Source: Kitasatospora sp. MAA19
GTDB lineage: Bacteria; Actinomycetota; Actinomycetes; Streptomycetales; Streptomycetaceae
Direction: 5' to 3'
Assembly (NCBI RefSeq): GCF_029894125.1
Contig: NZ_JARXYZ010000033.1
Location: forward strand, 1 to 64,000
Length of the DNA: 64,000 nt
Below are positions 33,867 through 41,593 of this stretch, in pieces. The position numbers and the translations under genes were made by a program. Under the pieces are notes generated by a model. The model had not been told where the DNA came from and ran no database searches. It saw only the letters and a list, made by a program, of their open reading frames with translations. How positions within the stretch are numbered: position 1 is the first letter of the stretch; every line of letters begins with the position of its first letter.

Positions 33867-34182
33867 GGTGACCTCCCGGGTCTGTGCTTGCCCCTGGAAG
33901 GTAGGAGCGGGCCGGGCCACGGCGGGAGCCTTCTCGGCGTACTGCGGTTTCTCCGCATTGAGGGGTGTTCTGCTCGTTTTGCTTCCGCTACAACTGCGGG
34001 GACGCGGCTGACAGAAACACCCGGGAAACATAGGGTGTCCCAACCCCACCCCGGCCCGACCCCCGAACCCGCCGACCGCCCCCGCCTGAGCCACCCCCAC
34101 CCGCACGGCCCATCACCCGCACGGCCCGTCACCCGCGCCGCCCCCACCTGCACGGACCCGCAGCCCCCGAGAGGAGGCCCGG
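33867..34182. promoter_or_regulatory. Divergent control region between ABC importer and CitA-type kinase
   Basis: This 316-bp region has an AT-richer centre. GGGTGTTCTG (33963-33972) and CAGAAACACCC (34012-34022) are inverted with one bulged base and a 39-bp separation. Near 34090-34140 a degenerate tandem of CACCCGCACGGCC-like units precedes the kinase start. The inverted elements are candidate sites for the adjacent response regulator. Confidence 0.45.
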
Positions 34183-35838
34183 ATGAAGCTTCCCCACTGG
34201 CCCCGCCGGGTCTTCGCGCAACTGCTGCTGAGCCAGACCGTCGTCACCGTCGGTGTCACCGCCGTGACCGCCGGGCTGTTCCTGGCCCCGGTCAGCAGCG
34301 AACTGGACCACGACGCGATGCAGCGGGCGCTGTCGATCGCCCAGGCCACCGCCACCGACGAGGCGATCGCCCGGGCCGCCGACGCCCGCGACTCGGCGAC
34401 CGCCCAGCGCAACGCCGAGCAGATCCGGCTGGCCACCGGCGCCAGCTTCGTGGTGGTCACCGACCTGGACGGGATCCGGCTCTCGCACACCGACCCGGAG
34501 CGGATCGGCCACCGGGTCAGCACCGACCCGGAGCCGGCGCTCAGCGGCCTCAGCGTCACCGCGATCCAGCAGGGCACGCTGGGCCGCACCGCGCGCGGCA
34601 AGGTGCCGCTGCGGGTCGCGGACGGCCGGATCGTCGGCGAGGTGTCGGTGGGCATCAGCGACGACTCGATCCGCCGCCGGCTGCTGAAGATGCTCACCGG
34701 GATCCTGCTGTGCGCGGGGGCCGGCCTGGCCGCCGGGACGGTCGCCACGCTGGCGCTGGCCCGGCGGCTGAAGCGCCGCACCCACAACATCGCGCTGGCC
34801 GACATCTCGGCGCTGCTGGTGGAGCGGGAGGCGATGCTGCACGGCATCCGCGAGGGCATGGTGGCGCTGGACGAGCGCGGCCGGATCCGGCTGGCGAACG
34901 ACGAGGCGGTCCGGCTGCTCGGCCTGCCGGAGGACTGCACCGGCCTGCCGATCGACGCGGTGCTGCCGCCGGGCCGGCTGGCCGACGTGCTGACCGGGCG
35001 GATCACCGGCGCCGACCTGCCGGCCGTCCGGGACGACCGGGTGCTGGTGGTGAACCGGATGAGCACGGCCCCCGGCCTGACCTCGGGCTCCCGTCGTCCG
35101 CCCGGCCGGCGGGAGCCCGGGGACGGGCCCGTGGGCGGCGCCGTCGTGACGCTGCGCGACCGGACCGAGCTGGAGTCGCTGGTCCGCGAGCTGGACACCA
35201 CCCGTAGCCTGACCGAGGCGCTGCGGGCGCAGGACCACGAGCACGCCAACCGGATGCACACCCTGCTGGGCCTGCTGGAGCTGGGCCGCCACGAGCAGGC
35301 GGTGGCCTTCATCTCGGAGCAGTCCGGTTCGCACGCGGTGGTCGCGGCGCGGATCGCCGAGCAGGTGCAGGATCCGCACGTCGCGGCGCTGCTGGCGGGC
35401 AAGACGGCGGTGGCGGGCGAGCGCGGGGTGCGGCTGGTGCTGGCCCGGGCGGCACACCTGCCGGACGCGGTGGTGGACGCGCGGGCGCTGGTGACGGTGC
35501 TCGGCAACCTGATCGACAACGCGGTGGACGCGCTCGCGGCGGGCGGCGGCGGCCGGGTGGAGGTGACCCTGGCGGCGGCCGGATCCACGCTGCTGCTGCA
35601 GGTCGCGGACAGCGGCCCGGGCGTGCCGGAGGAGCTGCGCGAGCAGGTCTTCGAGGAGGGGTGGACCAGCAAGGACGCACCCGCGCACCGTCCGCGCGGG
35701 CTGGGGCTGGCGATGGTGCGGCGGCTGGTCGAACGGACCGGCGGCCGGATCGTGCTCGACGCGGGGCCGCTCGGCGGCGCCCGGTTCACGGTCGAGCTGC
35801 CCGAGGCCCTGCTCACCACTCAGCTCGTGGAGGCCTGA
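34183..35838 (+). CDS. CitA/DcuS-type sensor histidine kinase
   Basis: The 551-residue kinase has a transmembrane helix at about 12-35, an extracytoplasmic single-Cache (PDC) domain (about 38-165; GASFVVVTDLDGIRLSHTDPERIG), a second membrane helix (about 170-190), a cytoplasmic PAS domain (about 210-320), the SpoOB-type phosphotransfer helix with QDHEHANRMHTLLGLLELG (His352), and a HATPase domain (NLIDNAVDAL, GPGVPEELREQVFEEGWTSK, GLGLAMVRRLV). Such kinases usually sense C4-dicarboxylates, citrate or other carboxylates outside the cell. AGAGGAGG precedes the ATG. It is coupled to the next gene by a one-base stop/start overlap. Confidence 0.92.
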   Translation: MKLPHWPRRVFAQLLLSQTVVTVGVTAVTAGLFLAPVSSELDHDAMQRALSIAQATATDEAIARAADARDSATAQRNAEQIRLATGASFVVVTDLDGIRLSHTDPERIGHRVSTDPEPALSGLSVTAIQQGTLGRTARGKVPLRVADGRIVGEVSVGISDDSIRRRLLKMLTGILLCAGAGLAAGTVATLALARRLKRRTHNIALADISALLVEREAMLHGIREGMVALDERGRIRLANDEAVRLLGLPEDCTGLPIDAVLPPGRLADVLTGRITGADLPAVRDDRVLVVNRMSTAPGLTSGSRRPPGRREPGDGPVGGAVVTLRDRTELESLVRELDTTRSLTEALRAQDHEHANRMHTLLGLLELGRHEQAVAFISEQSGSHAVVAARIAEQVQDPHVAALLAGKTAVAGERGVRLVLARAAHLPDAVVDARALVTVLGNLIDNAVDALAAGGGGRVEVTLAAAGSTLLLQVADSGPGVPEELREQVFEEGWTSKDAPAHRPRGLGLAMVRRLVERTGGRIVLDAGPLGGARFTVELPEALLTTQLVEA

Positions 35839-36527
35839 TGATCGACGTACTCGTGGTGGACGACGACTTCCGGGTCGCGGACGTGCACGCCGCGTACGTG
35901 GCCAAGGTGCCGGGCTTCCGGGTGACCGGCACCGCGCACTCGGCCGGGGAGGCGCTGGCCGCGCTGGAGCGCCGCCCGGTGGACCTGCTGCTGCTCGACC
36001 ACCACCTGCCGGACGAGACCGGCCTGGCGCTGGTGCGCCGGCTGCGGGAGCGGCAGGTGGCCTGCGACGTGATGATGGTGACGGCCGCCCGGGACGTGTC
36101 GACGGTGCACGCCGCGATGCAGCACGGCGCGCTGCAGTACCTGGTCAAGCCGTTCACCTTCGGCGGCCTGCGGGACAAGCTGGTCGCATACGCGCAGCTG
36201 CGGCACGCGCTGGCCGGCCCGGCGGCCCGGGAGGCCGGCCAGGACGAGGTGGACCGGCTGTTCGCCACCCTGCGCAGCGCCGCCGCCCCGGCCGGCCCGC
36301 TGCCGAAGGGCCACTCGGCGCCCACCACCGACCTGGTGCTGGGGGTGCTGCGGCAGGCGGGCCGGCCGCTGTCCGCCCAGGAGGTCGCGGACGCCACCGG
36401 ACTGAGCCGCTCGACGGCGCAGCGCTACCTCAAGCAGCTGGAGCGGGACAGTCGACTGCGGCTGACCCTGCGCTACGGCGACACCGGCCGCCCCGAGCAC
36501 CGCTACGGGCTGGCGGCCCGGGCCTAG
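35838..36527 (+). CDS. CitB/DcuR-type response regulator
   Basis: The 229-residue regulator has a receiver domain with VVDDD and phospho-acceptor Asp54 in LLLLDHHLPDETG, and a C-terminal winged helix with LSAQEVADATGLSRSTAQRYLKQLERD (about 165-200), the layout of CitB/DcuR. It pairs with the preceding kinase, sharing the TGATG overlap. Probable targets are the divergent ABC importer or the convergent acetate-type symporter, both substrate-uptake systems; this is inference from position. A terminator hairpin follows. Confidence 0.92.
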   Translation: MIDVLVVDDDFRVADVHAAYVAKVPGFRVTGTAHSAGEALAALERRPVDLLLLDHHLPDETGLALVRRLRERQVACDVMMVTAARDVSTVHAAMQHGALQYLVKPFTFGGLRDKLVAYAQLRHALAGPAAREAGQDEVDRLFATLRSAAAPAGPLPKGHSAPTTDLVLGVLRQAGRPLSAQEVADATGLSRSTAQRYLKQLERDSRLRLTLRYGDTGRPEHRYGLAARA

Positions 36528-36550
36528 GGCCTGCCCGGCCCTAGACATGC

Positions 36551-36586
36551 GGGAACCCCGGCAGGCCCGCGCCCGCCGGGGTCCCC
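36551..36586. terminator. Hairpin terminator between convergent genes
   Basis: GGGAACCCCGGC (36551-36562) pairs with GCCGGGGTCCCC (36575-36586) with one mismatch, between the response regulator and the symporter gene. Confidence 0.75.
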
Positions 36587-36599
36587 TCGCGCGCTGTGC

Positions 36600-38339
36600 T
36601 CAGGCCGCGCCCGCGCCGGTGAGGGCGCGCACCTCCAGCTCGGCGAAGCGGTCCGTGTCGGCGGGCTCGGGCGAGGTGATCGTCCCGATCCAGCCTGCCA
36701 GGAAGCCGAGCGGGATGGAGACGAGGCCGGGGTTCTCCAGCGGGAACCAGTGGAAGTCGACGCCGGGGAAGAGCGCCGCCTTGGTGCCGGAGACCACCGG
36801 CGAGAAGACGACCAGCACGATCGCCGGGACCAGCCCGCCGTACACCGACCAGACCGCGCCGCGGGCGGTGAACCGCGACCAGAACAGGCTGTACAGCAGG
36901 ACGGGCAGGTTGCTGGAGGCCGCCACCGCGAAGGCCAGGCCGACCAGGAAGGCGACGTTCAGCTGCTGGGCGTACAGGCTGATCGCGATCGCGGCCGCGC
37001 CGATCCCGACCGCCGCGAACCGCGCCACCCAGACCTCCTGGCGCTCGCTGGCCTCGGCCGACTGCTCCGAGCCCGTCGAGTCCACGCCCCCCGACGCCGG
37101 GGCGGCCGACCGGGAGGCCGGGACGGCGCCGCGCCGCAGGAAGGGGCGCCGGCGGCGCGTCCGGCCGCGCCAGGCGCCGGCCCAGATGTCGTGGGCGAAC
37201 GCCGCCGAGGAGGCCAGGGTGAGCCCGGCGACCACGGCGAGGATGGTGGCGAAGGCGATCGCCGAGATCAGCGCGAACAGCACCACCCCGCCGGTGCTGC
37301 CGTTGCCGCCGCCGAGGACCAGGGCGAGCAGCGGAACGGCGGTGTTCCCGGCCGAGTTGGCGTGCCGGACCTCCGACGAGCCGACCAGCGCGGTCGCGCC
37401 CAGGCCGAGCGCGATGGCCATCAGGTAGAAGCCGCCGACCAGGCCGATCGCCCACATCGTGGAGCGGCGGGCGGCCCGCGCGGTGGGCACCGTGTAGAAG
37501 CGGGACAGGATGTGCGGCAGCCCGGCGGTGCCGAGCACCAGGGCGAGGCCCAGGCTGAAGAAGTCGAGCCGGCTGGTGAAGGTGGCGCCGTACTTGAGGC
37601 CGGGTTCGAGGTAGCGCGGACCGGCGCCGCTGTGCTGGGCGGCCTGACGCATCAGCTCGCCGACGTCACCGTGGAAGCGGACCAGCAGCAGCACGGTGAG
37701 CAGCACCGAACCGGCGATCAGCAGGAAGGCCTTGACGATCTGGATCCAGGTGGTGGCCCGCATCCCGCCGATCGTGACGTAGACGATCATCAGGCCGCCG
37801 ACGGCGATGATGGTCCAGGTCCGGGCGGTGGCGCTGTTGGTGCCGAGCAGCAGGGCGACCAGCGAGCCCGCGCCGACCATCTGGGCGACCAGGTAGAGCA
37901 GGGTGACGACGACGCTGGCGCCGCCGGCCGCGGCCCGTACCTTGCGGCGGCGCAGCCGCAGCGCGAGCACGTCGGCGAGGGTGTACCTGCCGGCGTTGCG
38001 GACCAGTTCGGCGACCAGCATCAGCACCACCAGCCAGGCGACCAGGAAGCCGATGCTGTACAGCACGCCGTCGTAGCCGTACAGCGCGATCAGCCCGGCG
38101 ACGCCGAGGAAGGAGGCGGCGGAGAGGTAGTCGCCGGAGAGGGCGAAGCCGTTCTGCAGCGGGGTGAAGTCGCGGCCGCCGGCGTAGAAGTCCTCGGTGG
38201 CGCTGCCCTGGCGGCCGACCCAGAGGGTGATCGTCAGGGTGACCAGGACGATGACGGCGAAGAGCACGATCGCGAGGTCGTGGTGGTCGCCGGTGGGGGC
38301 GACGGGGGGCGGGGTGGCGGTCGTCATCGCGGTCGTCAT
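36600..38339 (-). CDS. Sodium:solute symporter, ActP/MctC-like (acetate/monocarboxylate)
   Basis: The 579-residue transporter has about 13 helices of the SSS family. RDFTPLQNGFALSGDYLSAASFLGVAGLIALYGYDG and SRFYTVPTARAARRSTMWAIG are characteristic of ActP/MctC transporters, which bring in acetate, pyruvate or propionate with Na+ or H+. A long hydrophilic loop (about 400-435) is rich in Arg and Ser. The ATG at 38339 overlaps the DUF485 stop by four bases (ATGA), so earlier codons of this frame, inside the DUF485 gene, are not used. A second ATG four codons later is possible. Confidence 0.9.
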   Translation of the reverse strand: MTTAMTTATPPPVAPTGDHHDLAIVLFAVIVLVTLTITLWVGRQGSATEDFYAGGRDFTPLQNGFALSGDYLSAASFLGVAGLIALYGYDGVLYSIGFLVAWLVVLMLVAELVRNAGRYTLADVLALRLRRRKVRAAAGGASVVVTLLYLVAQMVGAGSLVALLLGTNSATARTWTIIAVGGLMIVYVTIGGMRATTWIQIVKAFLLIAGSVLLTVLLLVRFHGDVGELMRQAAQHSGAGPRYLEPGLKYGATFTSRLDFFSLGLALVLGTAGLPHILSRFYTVPTARAARRSTMWAIGLVGGFYLMAIALGLGATALVGSSEVRHANSAGNTAVPLLALVLGGGNGSTGGVVLFALISAIAFATILAVVAGLTLASSAAFAHDIWAGAWRGRTRRRRPFLRRGAVPASRSAAPASGGVDSTGSEQSAEASERQEVWVARFAAVGIGAAAIAISLYAQQLNVAFLVGLAFAVAASSNLPVLLYSLFWSRFTARGAVWSVYGGLVPAIVLVVFSPVVSGTKAALFPGVDFHWFPLENPGLVSIPLGFLAGWIGTITSPEPADTDRFAELEVRALTGAGAA

Positions 38340-38920
38340 CGCAGCTGGTCCTGGGTGTCCCAGCGCAGGCCCAGGGCGGCGCGGTCGCGCTTGGTCCGGG
38401 CGTTGCGGGCGTAGAGCCAGGTGAGCAGGAAGGTGGTGGCGAACTGCAGCAGGCCGAGCAGCCAGGCCACGTTGAGCGGGCCGGCCACCTGGCTGCGCAT
38501 CAGGCCGGGGGCGGCGGCCTGGGCGGCGACGTACAGCAGGTACCAGCCGAGGAAGGCGCCGCTGGTCGGGAAGACGAACGCCCGGTAGCTGCGGCGGATG
38601 TCCTGGAAGGCCTCGCTGCGCTGGACGGCCCGGTACACCTCGGTGCTGTCGGTGGCGGGCACCAGGGCGCGGGCGGCCGCCGGTTCGACAGCGGGTTCGG
38701 CGAGCGGGGCGGCGGCAGCCCGGACGGGCGGGCGCTCGACTGCTACCGGCTGGGCCGCCTGGACGGGGGCCTGCTGGACCGTACGGGTGGGCACCGGCTG
38801 GGCCGGTACCGCCGATCGGCCGGGTGCGGTCGACCGGTCGGCGTCGGTGGCGGCGGCCGGAGCGGCCCACCAGTCGAATCGCTGTCCCTGCCCGGGACTG
38901 CTCGTCTGCTGCTGTGGCAC
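38336..38920 (-). CDS. DUF485 membrane protein, partner of the symporter
   Basis: The 194-residue protein has a disordered Pro/Ala/Val-rich N-terminal half (about 1-90) and a C-terminal DUF485 module with two membrane helices (about 118-140 and 148-172), beginning EAFQDIRRSYRAFVFPTSGAFLGWYLLYV. DUF485 proteins (YjcH type) are regularly encoded just upstream of ActP-type symporters, as here with a 4-bp overlap, and are thought to assist the transporter. The N-terminal extension is longer than in E. coli YjcH. Confidence 0.9.
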   Translation of the reverse strand: MPQQQTSSPGQGQRFDWWAAPAAATDADRSTAPGRSAVPAQPVPTRTVQQAPVQAAQPVAVERPPVRAAAAPLAEPAVEPAAARALVPATDSTEVYRAVQRSEAFQDIRRSYRAFVFPTSGAFLGWYLLYVAAQAAAPGLMRSQVAGPLNVAWLLGLLQFATTFLLTWLYARNARTKRDRAALGLRWDTQDQLR

Positions 38921-39047
38921 TGCTGCTCCTGCGACCGGTCGGGCACTCTGACCTCAACCATGATGGCGGCCCCCGGACAGCGCCTCTGACCATCGCAGAT
39001 ACGTTCACTCGATGAGGTGATCGATCATCCGACAGACGCTCATCCGA

Positions 39048-39743
39048 CTACTGCTGCATACCGGTGATCCCGTGTCGAAAGGCGTACGCGACCGCCTGCG
39101 CCCGGTCCCGTACGGCGGTCTTGGCGAACAGGTTGTTGATGTGCGTCTTCACCGTGGCCGGGCTGACGAACAGCCGCTGGGCGATCTCGGTGTTGGAGAG
39201 CCCCTCGGCGATCAGCGCCAGCACCTCCGCCTCCCGGGCGGTCAGCCCGTCCGGCAGCTCCCCCGGTCGGCCGACCGGCTTCCCGGCCGCCCCGGCGGAT
39301 CCGCCGGACGCCCCCGACAGCCGCTCCAGCAGCCGGAGTTGGACCTGCGGCGAGAGCCCGGCCGCCCCCGCACGGACGTCCGCGATCGCCCGGGCGATCT
39401 CCTCGCCCCCGGCGTCCTTGGTGAGGTAGCCGCGTGCCCCGGCCTGCAGGGCGGGGAACAACGAGTCGTCGTCGGCGTAGGTGGTGAGCACCACGACCTC
39501 GGTCCGCGGGTGCGCGGCCCGGATCCGCCGGGTCGCCTCGACGCCGTCGCAGCGCGGCATCCGCAGGTCCATCAGCACCACGTCCGGGTGGTACCGCTCC
39601 ACCATGGCGACGGCCTCCTCCCCGTCCGCCGCCGCGCCGACCACCTCGATGCCGGGCAGCAGCCCCAGCAGCATCACGATGCCCTCGCGCACCACCGTCT
39701 GGTCGTCCGCCACCAGCACCCTGGTGAGCCCCGCCCCGCTCAT
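39048..39743 (-). CDS. NarL/LuxR-family response regulator
   Basis: The 231-residue regulator has a receiver domain with ADD at 12-14 and Asp59 in VVLMDLRMPRCDG, a glycine-rich linker (about 140-160), and a LuxR-type helix-turn-helix LTAREAEVLALIAEGLSNTEIAQRLFVSPATVKTHI. Its ATG overlaps the stop of the kinase gene by four bases, giving a clear cognate pair. The final gene of a three-gene operon (DUF1453 protein, kinase, regulator). Target genes are unknown. Confidence 0.93.
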   Translation of the reverse strand: MSGAGLTRVLVADDQTVVREGIVMLLGLLPGIEVVGAAADGEEAVAMVERYHPDVVLMDLRMPRCDGVEATRRIRAAHPRTEVVVLTTYADDDSLFPALQAGARGYLTKDAGGEEIARAIADVRAGAAGLSPQVQLRLLERLSGASGGSAGAAGKPVGRPGELPDGLTAREAEVLALIAEGLSNTEIAQRLFVSPATVKTHINNLFAKTAVRDRAQAVAYAFRHGITGMQQ

Positions 39744-40900
39744 GCCGGCACCCGCAGCAGCACGCGCCACCCTCCGTCCTCCGGGCCCGCCAGCAGGGTG
39801 CCGCCGAGCAGTTCCGCGCGTTCGCGCATCCCCAGCAGACCGTACCCGCTGCCGCTGGCCGCCAGCTCCCCGGACGGTTCGCCGCGCTGGGGCCGGGAGT
39901 TGCGCACCTCCAGCTCCACCGCCTCCGCCAGGTAGCGCAGTTCGACGGAGCACCGGGCGCCGGGCGCGTGCTTGCGGACGTTGGTCACCGCCTCCTGCGC
40001 GGTGCGCCGCACGGCGAGGGCGGCCTCCGCGGCGAGCGGCCGGGGCGTACCGGTGACGGTCAGCGCGGCCCGCTCCCGCCCGGCCAGTTCCACCAGGAAC
40101 TCCCCGACCGGGGTGAGTTCGCCGCGCAGCGCGGACAGCGCCTGCCGGGTCTCGACCAGCCCGTCCTGTGCCATCCGCCGGGCGGCGACGACCCGTTCGC
40201 GGATCTGCTCGCGGTCGGTCCCGGCGTCCAGCATCAGCCGGGCCGCCTCCAGGTGGACGAGCTGCGCGGAGAGGCTGTGGGCGAGCACGTCGTGGATCTC
40301 CCGGGCGATCCGGGCACGTTCGGCGAGCGCCGCGCTCTCCGCCTCGGCGGCCCGCGCGGCCCGTTCCTGCACGAGCAGCCGCCGGGCGGTGCCGCGCGCC
40401 TCGATGTCTAGCCGCAGCAGGTAGCCGAGCAGGCCGAGCCCGCCGATGGTGGTGACGATGCTCAGCCAACTCGCCCAGCTGGCCGCGGTGTACGAGCCCA
40501 GTGCGGCCGCCGCGGTGAGCACGCCGGGCGCGGGCGGCAGCCGGACCAGGGCGACCACGGCCAGCCCGCACCAGAGGAAGTCGGCCAGCAGGTAGGCCCG
40601 CCCCCCGTTGGCCAGCCAGGCGGCACCGATCATGGCGGCGGCCAGGCCGAGTGAGGGTGCCAGGCGCTGCTCCCGGGTGAAGTACAGGTAGCCGGCGCTC
40701 AGCCCGGCGGCCACGAGCAGCCCGCCCGCCGCGGCCGCCTCCGCCCAGCCGGAGTACTTGCCGCCGCCGAGCGTCGCCCAGCAGACGACGACCAGCAGGA
40801 CGGTCCGGCCGAACATGGCGAGGACCCACCGCGGCCGGCTCTCCGCCTCGCGCTCCAGCCCCTCGCGGGACGGCCAGCGGGTCCAGTACCACCCGGCCAC
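39740..40900 (-). CDS. DesK/NarX-type sensor histidine kinase (HisKA_3)
   Basis: The 386-residue kinase has an N-terminal region with five or six membrane helices (about 25-165), a dimerisation helix with ERARIAREIHDVLAHSLSAQLVHLE (His203), and a HATPase_c domain ending GYGLLGMRERAELLGGTLLAGP. Membrane-embedded sensors of this kind often monitor bilayer state or cell-wall antibiotics. The GTG at 40900 has AGGAGG five bases ahead and is favoured over longer reading-frame starts whose translation is Gly/Arg/Ala-rich and non-coding in character. Confidence 0.92.
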   Translation of the reverse strand: MAGWYWTRWPSREGLEREAESRPRWVLAMFGRTVLLVVVCWATLGGGKYSGWAEAAAAGGLLVAAGLSAGYLYFTREQRLAPSLGLAAAMIGAAWLANGGRAYLLADFLWCGLAVVALVRLPPAPGVLTAAAALGSYTAASWASWLSIVTTIGGLGLLGYLLRLDIEARGTARRLLVQERAARAAEAESAALAERARIAREIHDVLAHSLSAQLVHLEAARLMLDAGTDREQIRERVVAARRMAQDGLVETRQALSALRGELTPVGEFLVELAGRERAALTVTGTPRPLAAEAALAVRRTAQEAVTNVRKHAPGARCSVELRYLAEAVELEVRNSRPQRGEPSGELAASGSGYGLLGMRERAELLGGTLLAGPEDGGWRVLLRVPA

Positions 40901-40956
40901 GGGTGCCTCCTCGCAGATCTCGGACAGCCGGTCCCGGCAGCTCCCGGGCCGGGCGT

Positions 40957-41442
40957 TCAGTTCAGTACGGCGGCCTGCTTCGGCAGGTCCAGGGCCCGCG
41001 CCCGCCAGTTCACCACGAGCGCGCGGACCAGCAGCATGACCGCCAGGCCCAGCATCAGCACGCTGCCCGCCTGGTGGACGTGCAGGGCCGCGCCGATCCC
41101 GTACAGGCCGAGCCGGATGGCGATCATCCCGACCCAGGCGGCCACCGTGGCCTTGGTGCCCTTGGCCCAGACCGCGCCGTCCTCGGCCCGCCACAGCCGC
41201 ACGGTCCAGCCCCAGACGGAGCCCATCGCGAGCACCGCCACCAGCCCGGTGGCCAGCAGGGCGGCGGACACCGCGGTGTGCTGGTGGTCGACGAGCTGCG
41301 GATCGCGCAGCGCGATCGCGCCGAGGATCAGGGGCAGCAACCAGAAACGGCGCTCGGTGTCCAGGCGCTGGGCGCGCATCTGGCGCTGGACGACCAGGAC
41401 CATCACTGCGGCGATCACCACGACGTTGACGAGGGCGCTCAT
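40957..41442 (-). CDS. DUF1453-like multi-pass membrane protein
   Basis: The 161-residue protein has four to five hydrophobic helices (starting MSALVNVVVIAAVMVLVV) and short charged loops with QRLDTERRFWLLPLIL, resembling DUF1453/CcdC-type proteins. It is encoded 56 bp upstream of the kinase on the same strand, so it may be an accessory sensor or the signal-generating partner of the two-component system. The ATG at 41442 is chosen because upstream codons enter the promoter and the parE terminator region. Confidence 0.75.
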   Translation of the reverse strand: MSALVNVVVIAAVMVLVVQRQMRAQRLDTERRFWLLPLILGAIALRDPQLVDHQHTAVSAALLATGLVAVLAMGSVWGWTVRLWRAEDGAVWAKGTKATVAAWVGMIAIRLGLYGIGAALHVHQAGSVLMLGLAVMLLVRALVVNWRARALDLPKQAAVLN

Positions 41443-41554
41443 CGGACTTCTCCGTCCCGAGGGGAGGCTTGTGCTGACCTCTCCGACGCTACGGATCCGG
41501 CGCCCCCGGCTGATCGGCGCCGGGGTGGACGGGCAGGTGGAACCCGCAGCACAA

Positions 41555-41582
41555 GGGCCCTCCACCCACGGGTGGAGGGCCC
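41555..41582. terminator. Hairpin terminator after parE
   Basis: GGGCCCTCCACCC (41555-41567) pairs perfectly with GGGTGGAGGGCCC (41570-41582) around a minimal loop, 11 bp beyond the parE stop. Confidence 0.85.
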
Positions 41583-41593
41583 CGGTCACACGG

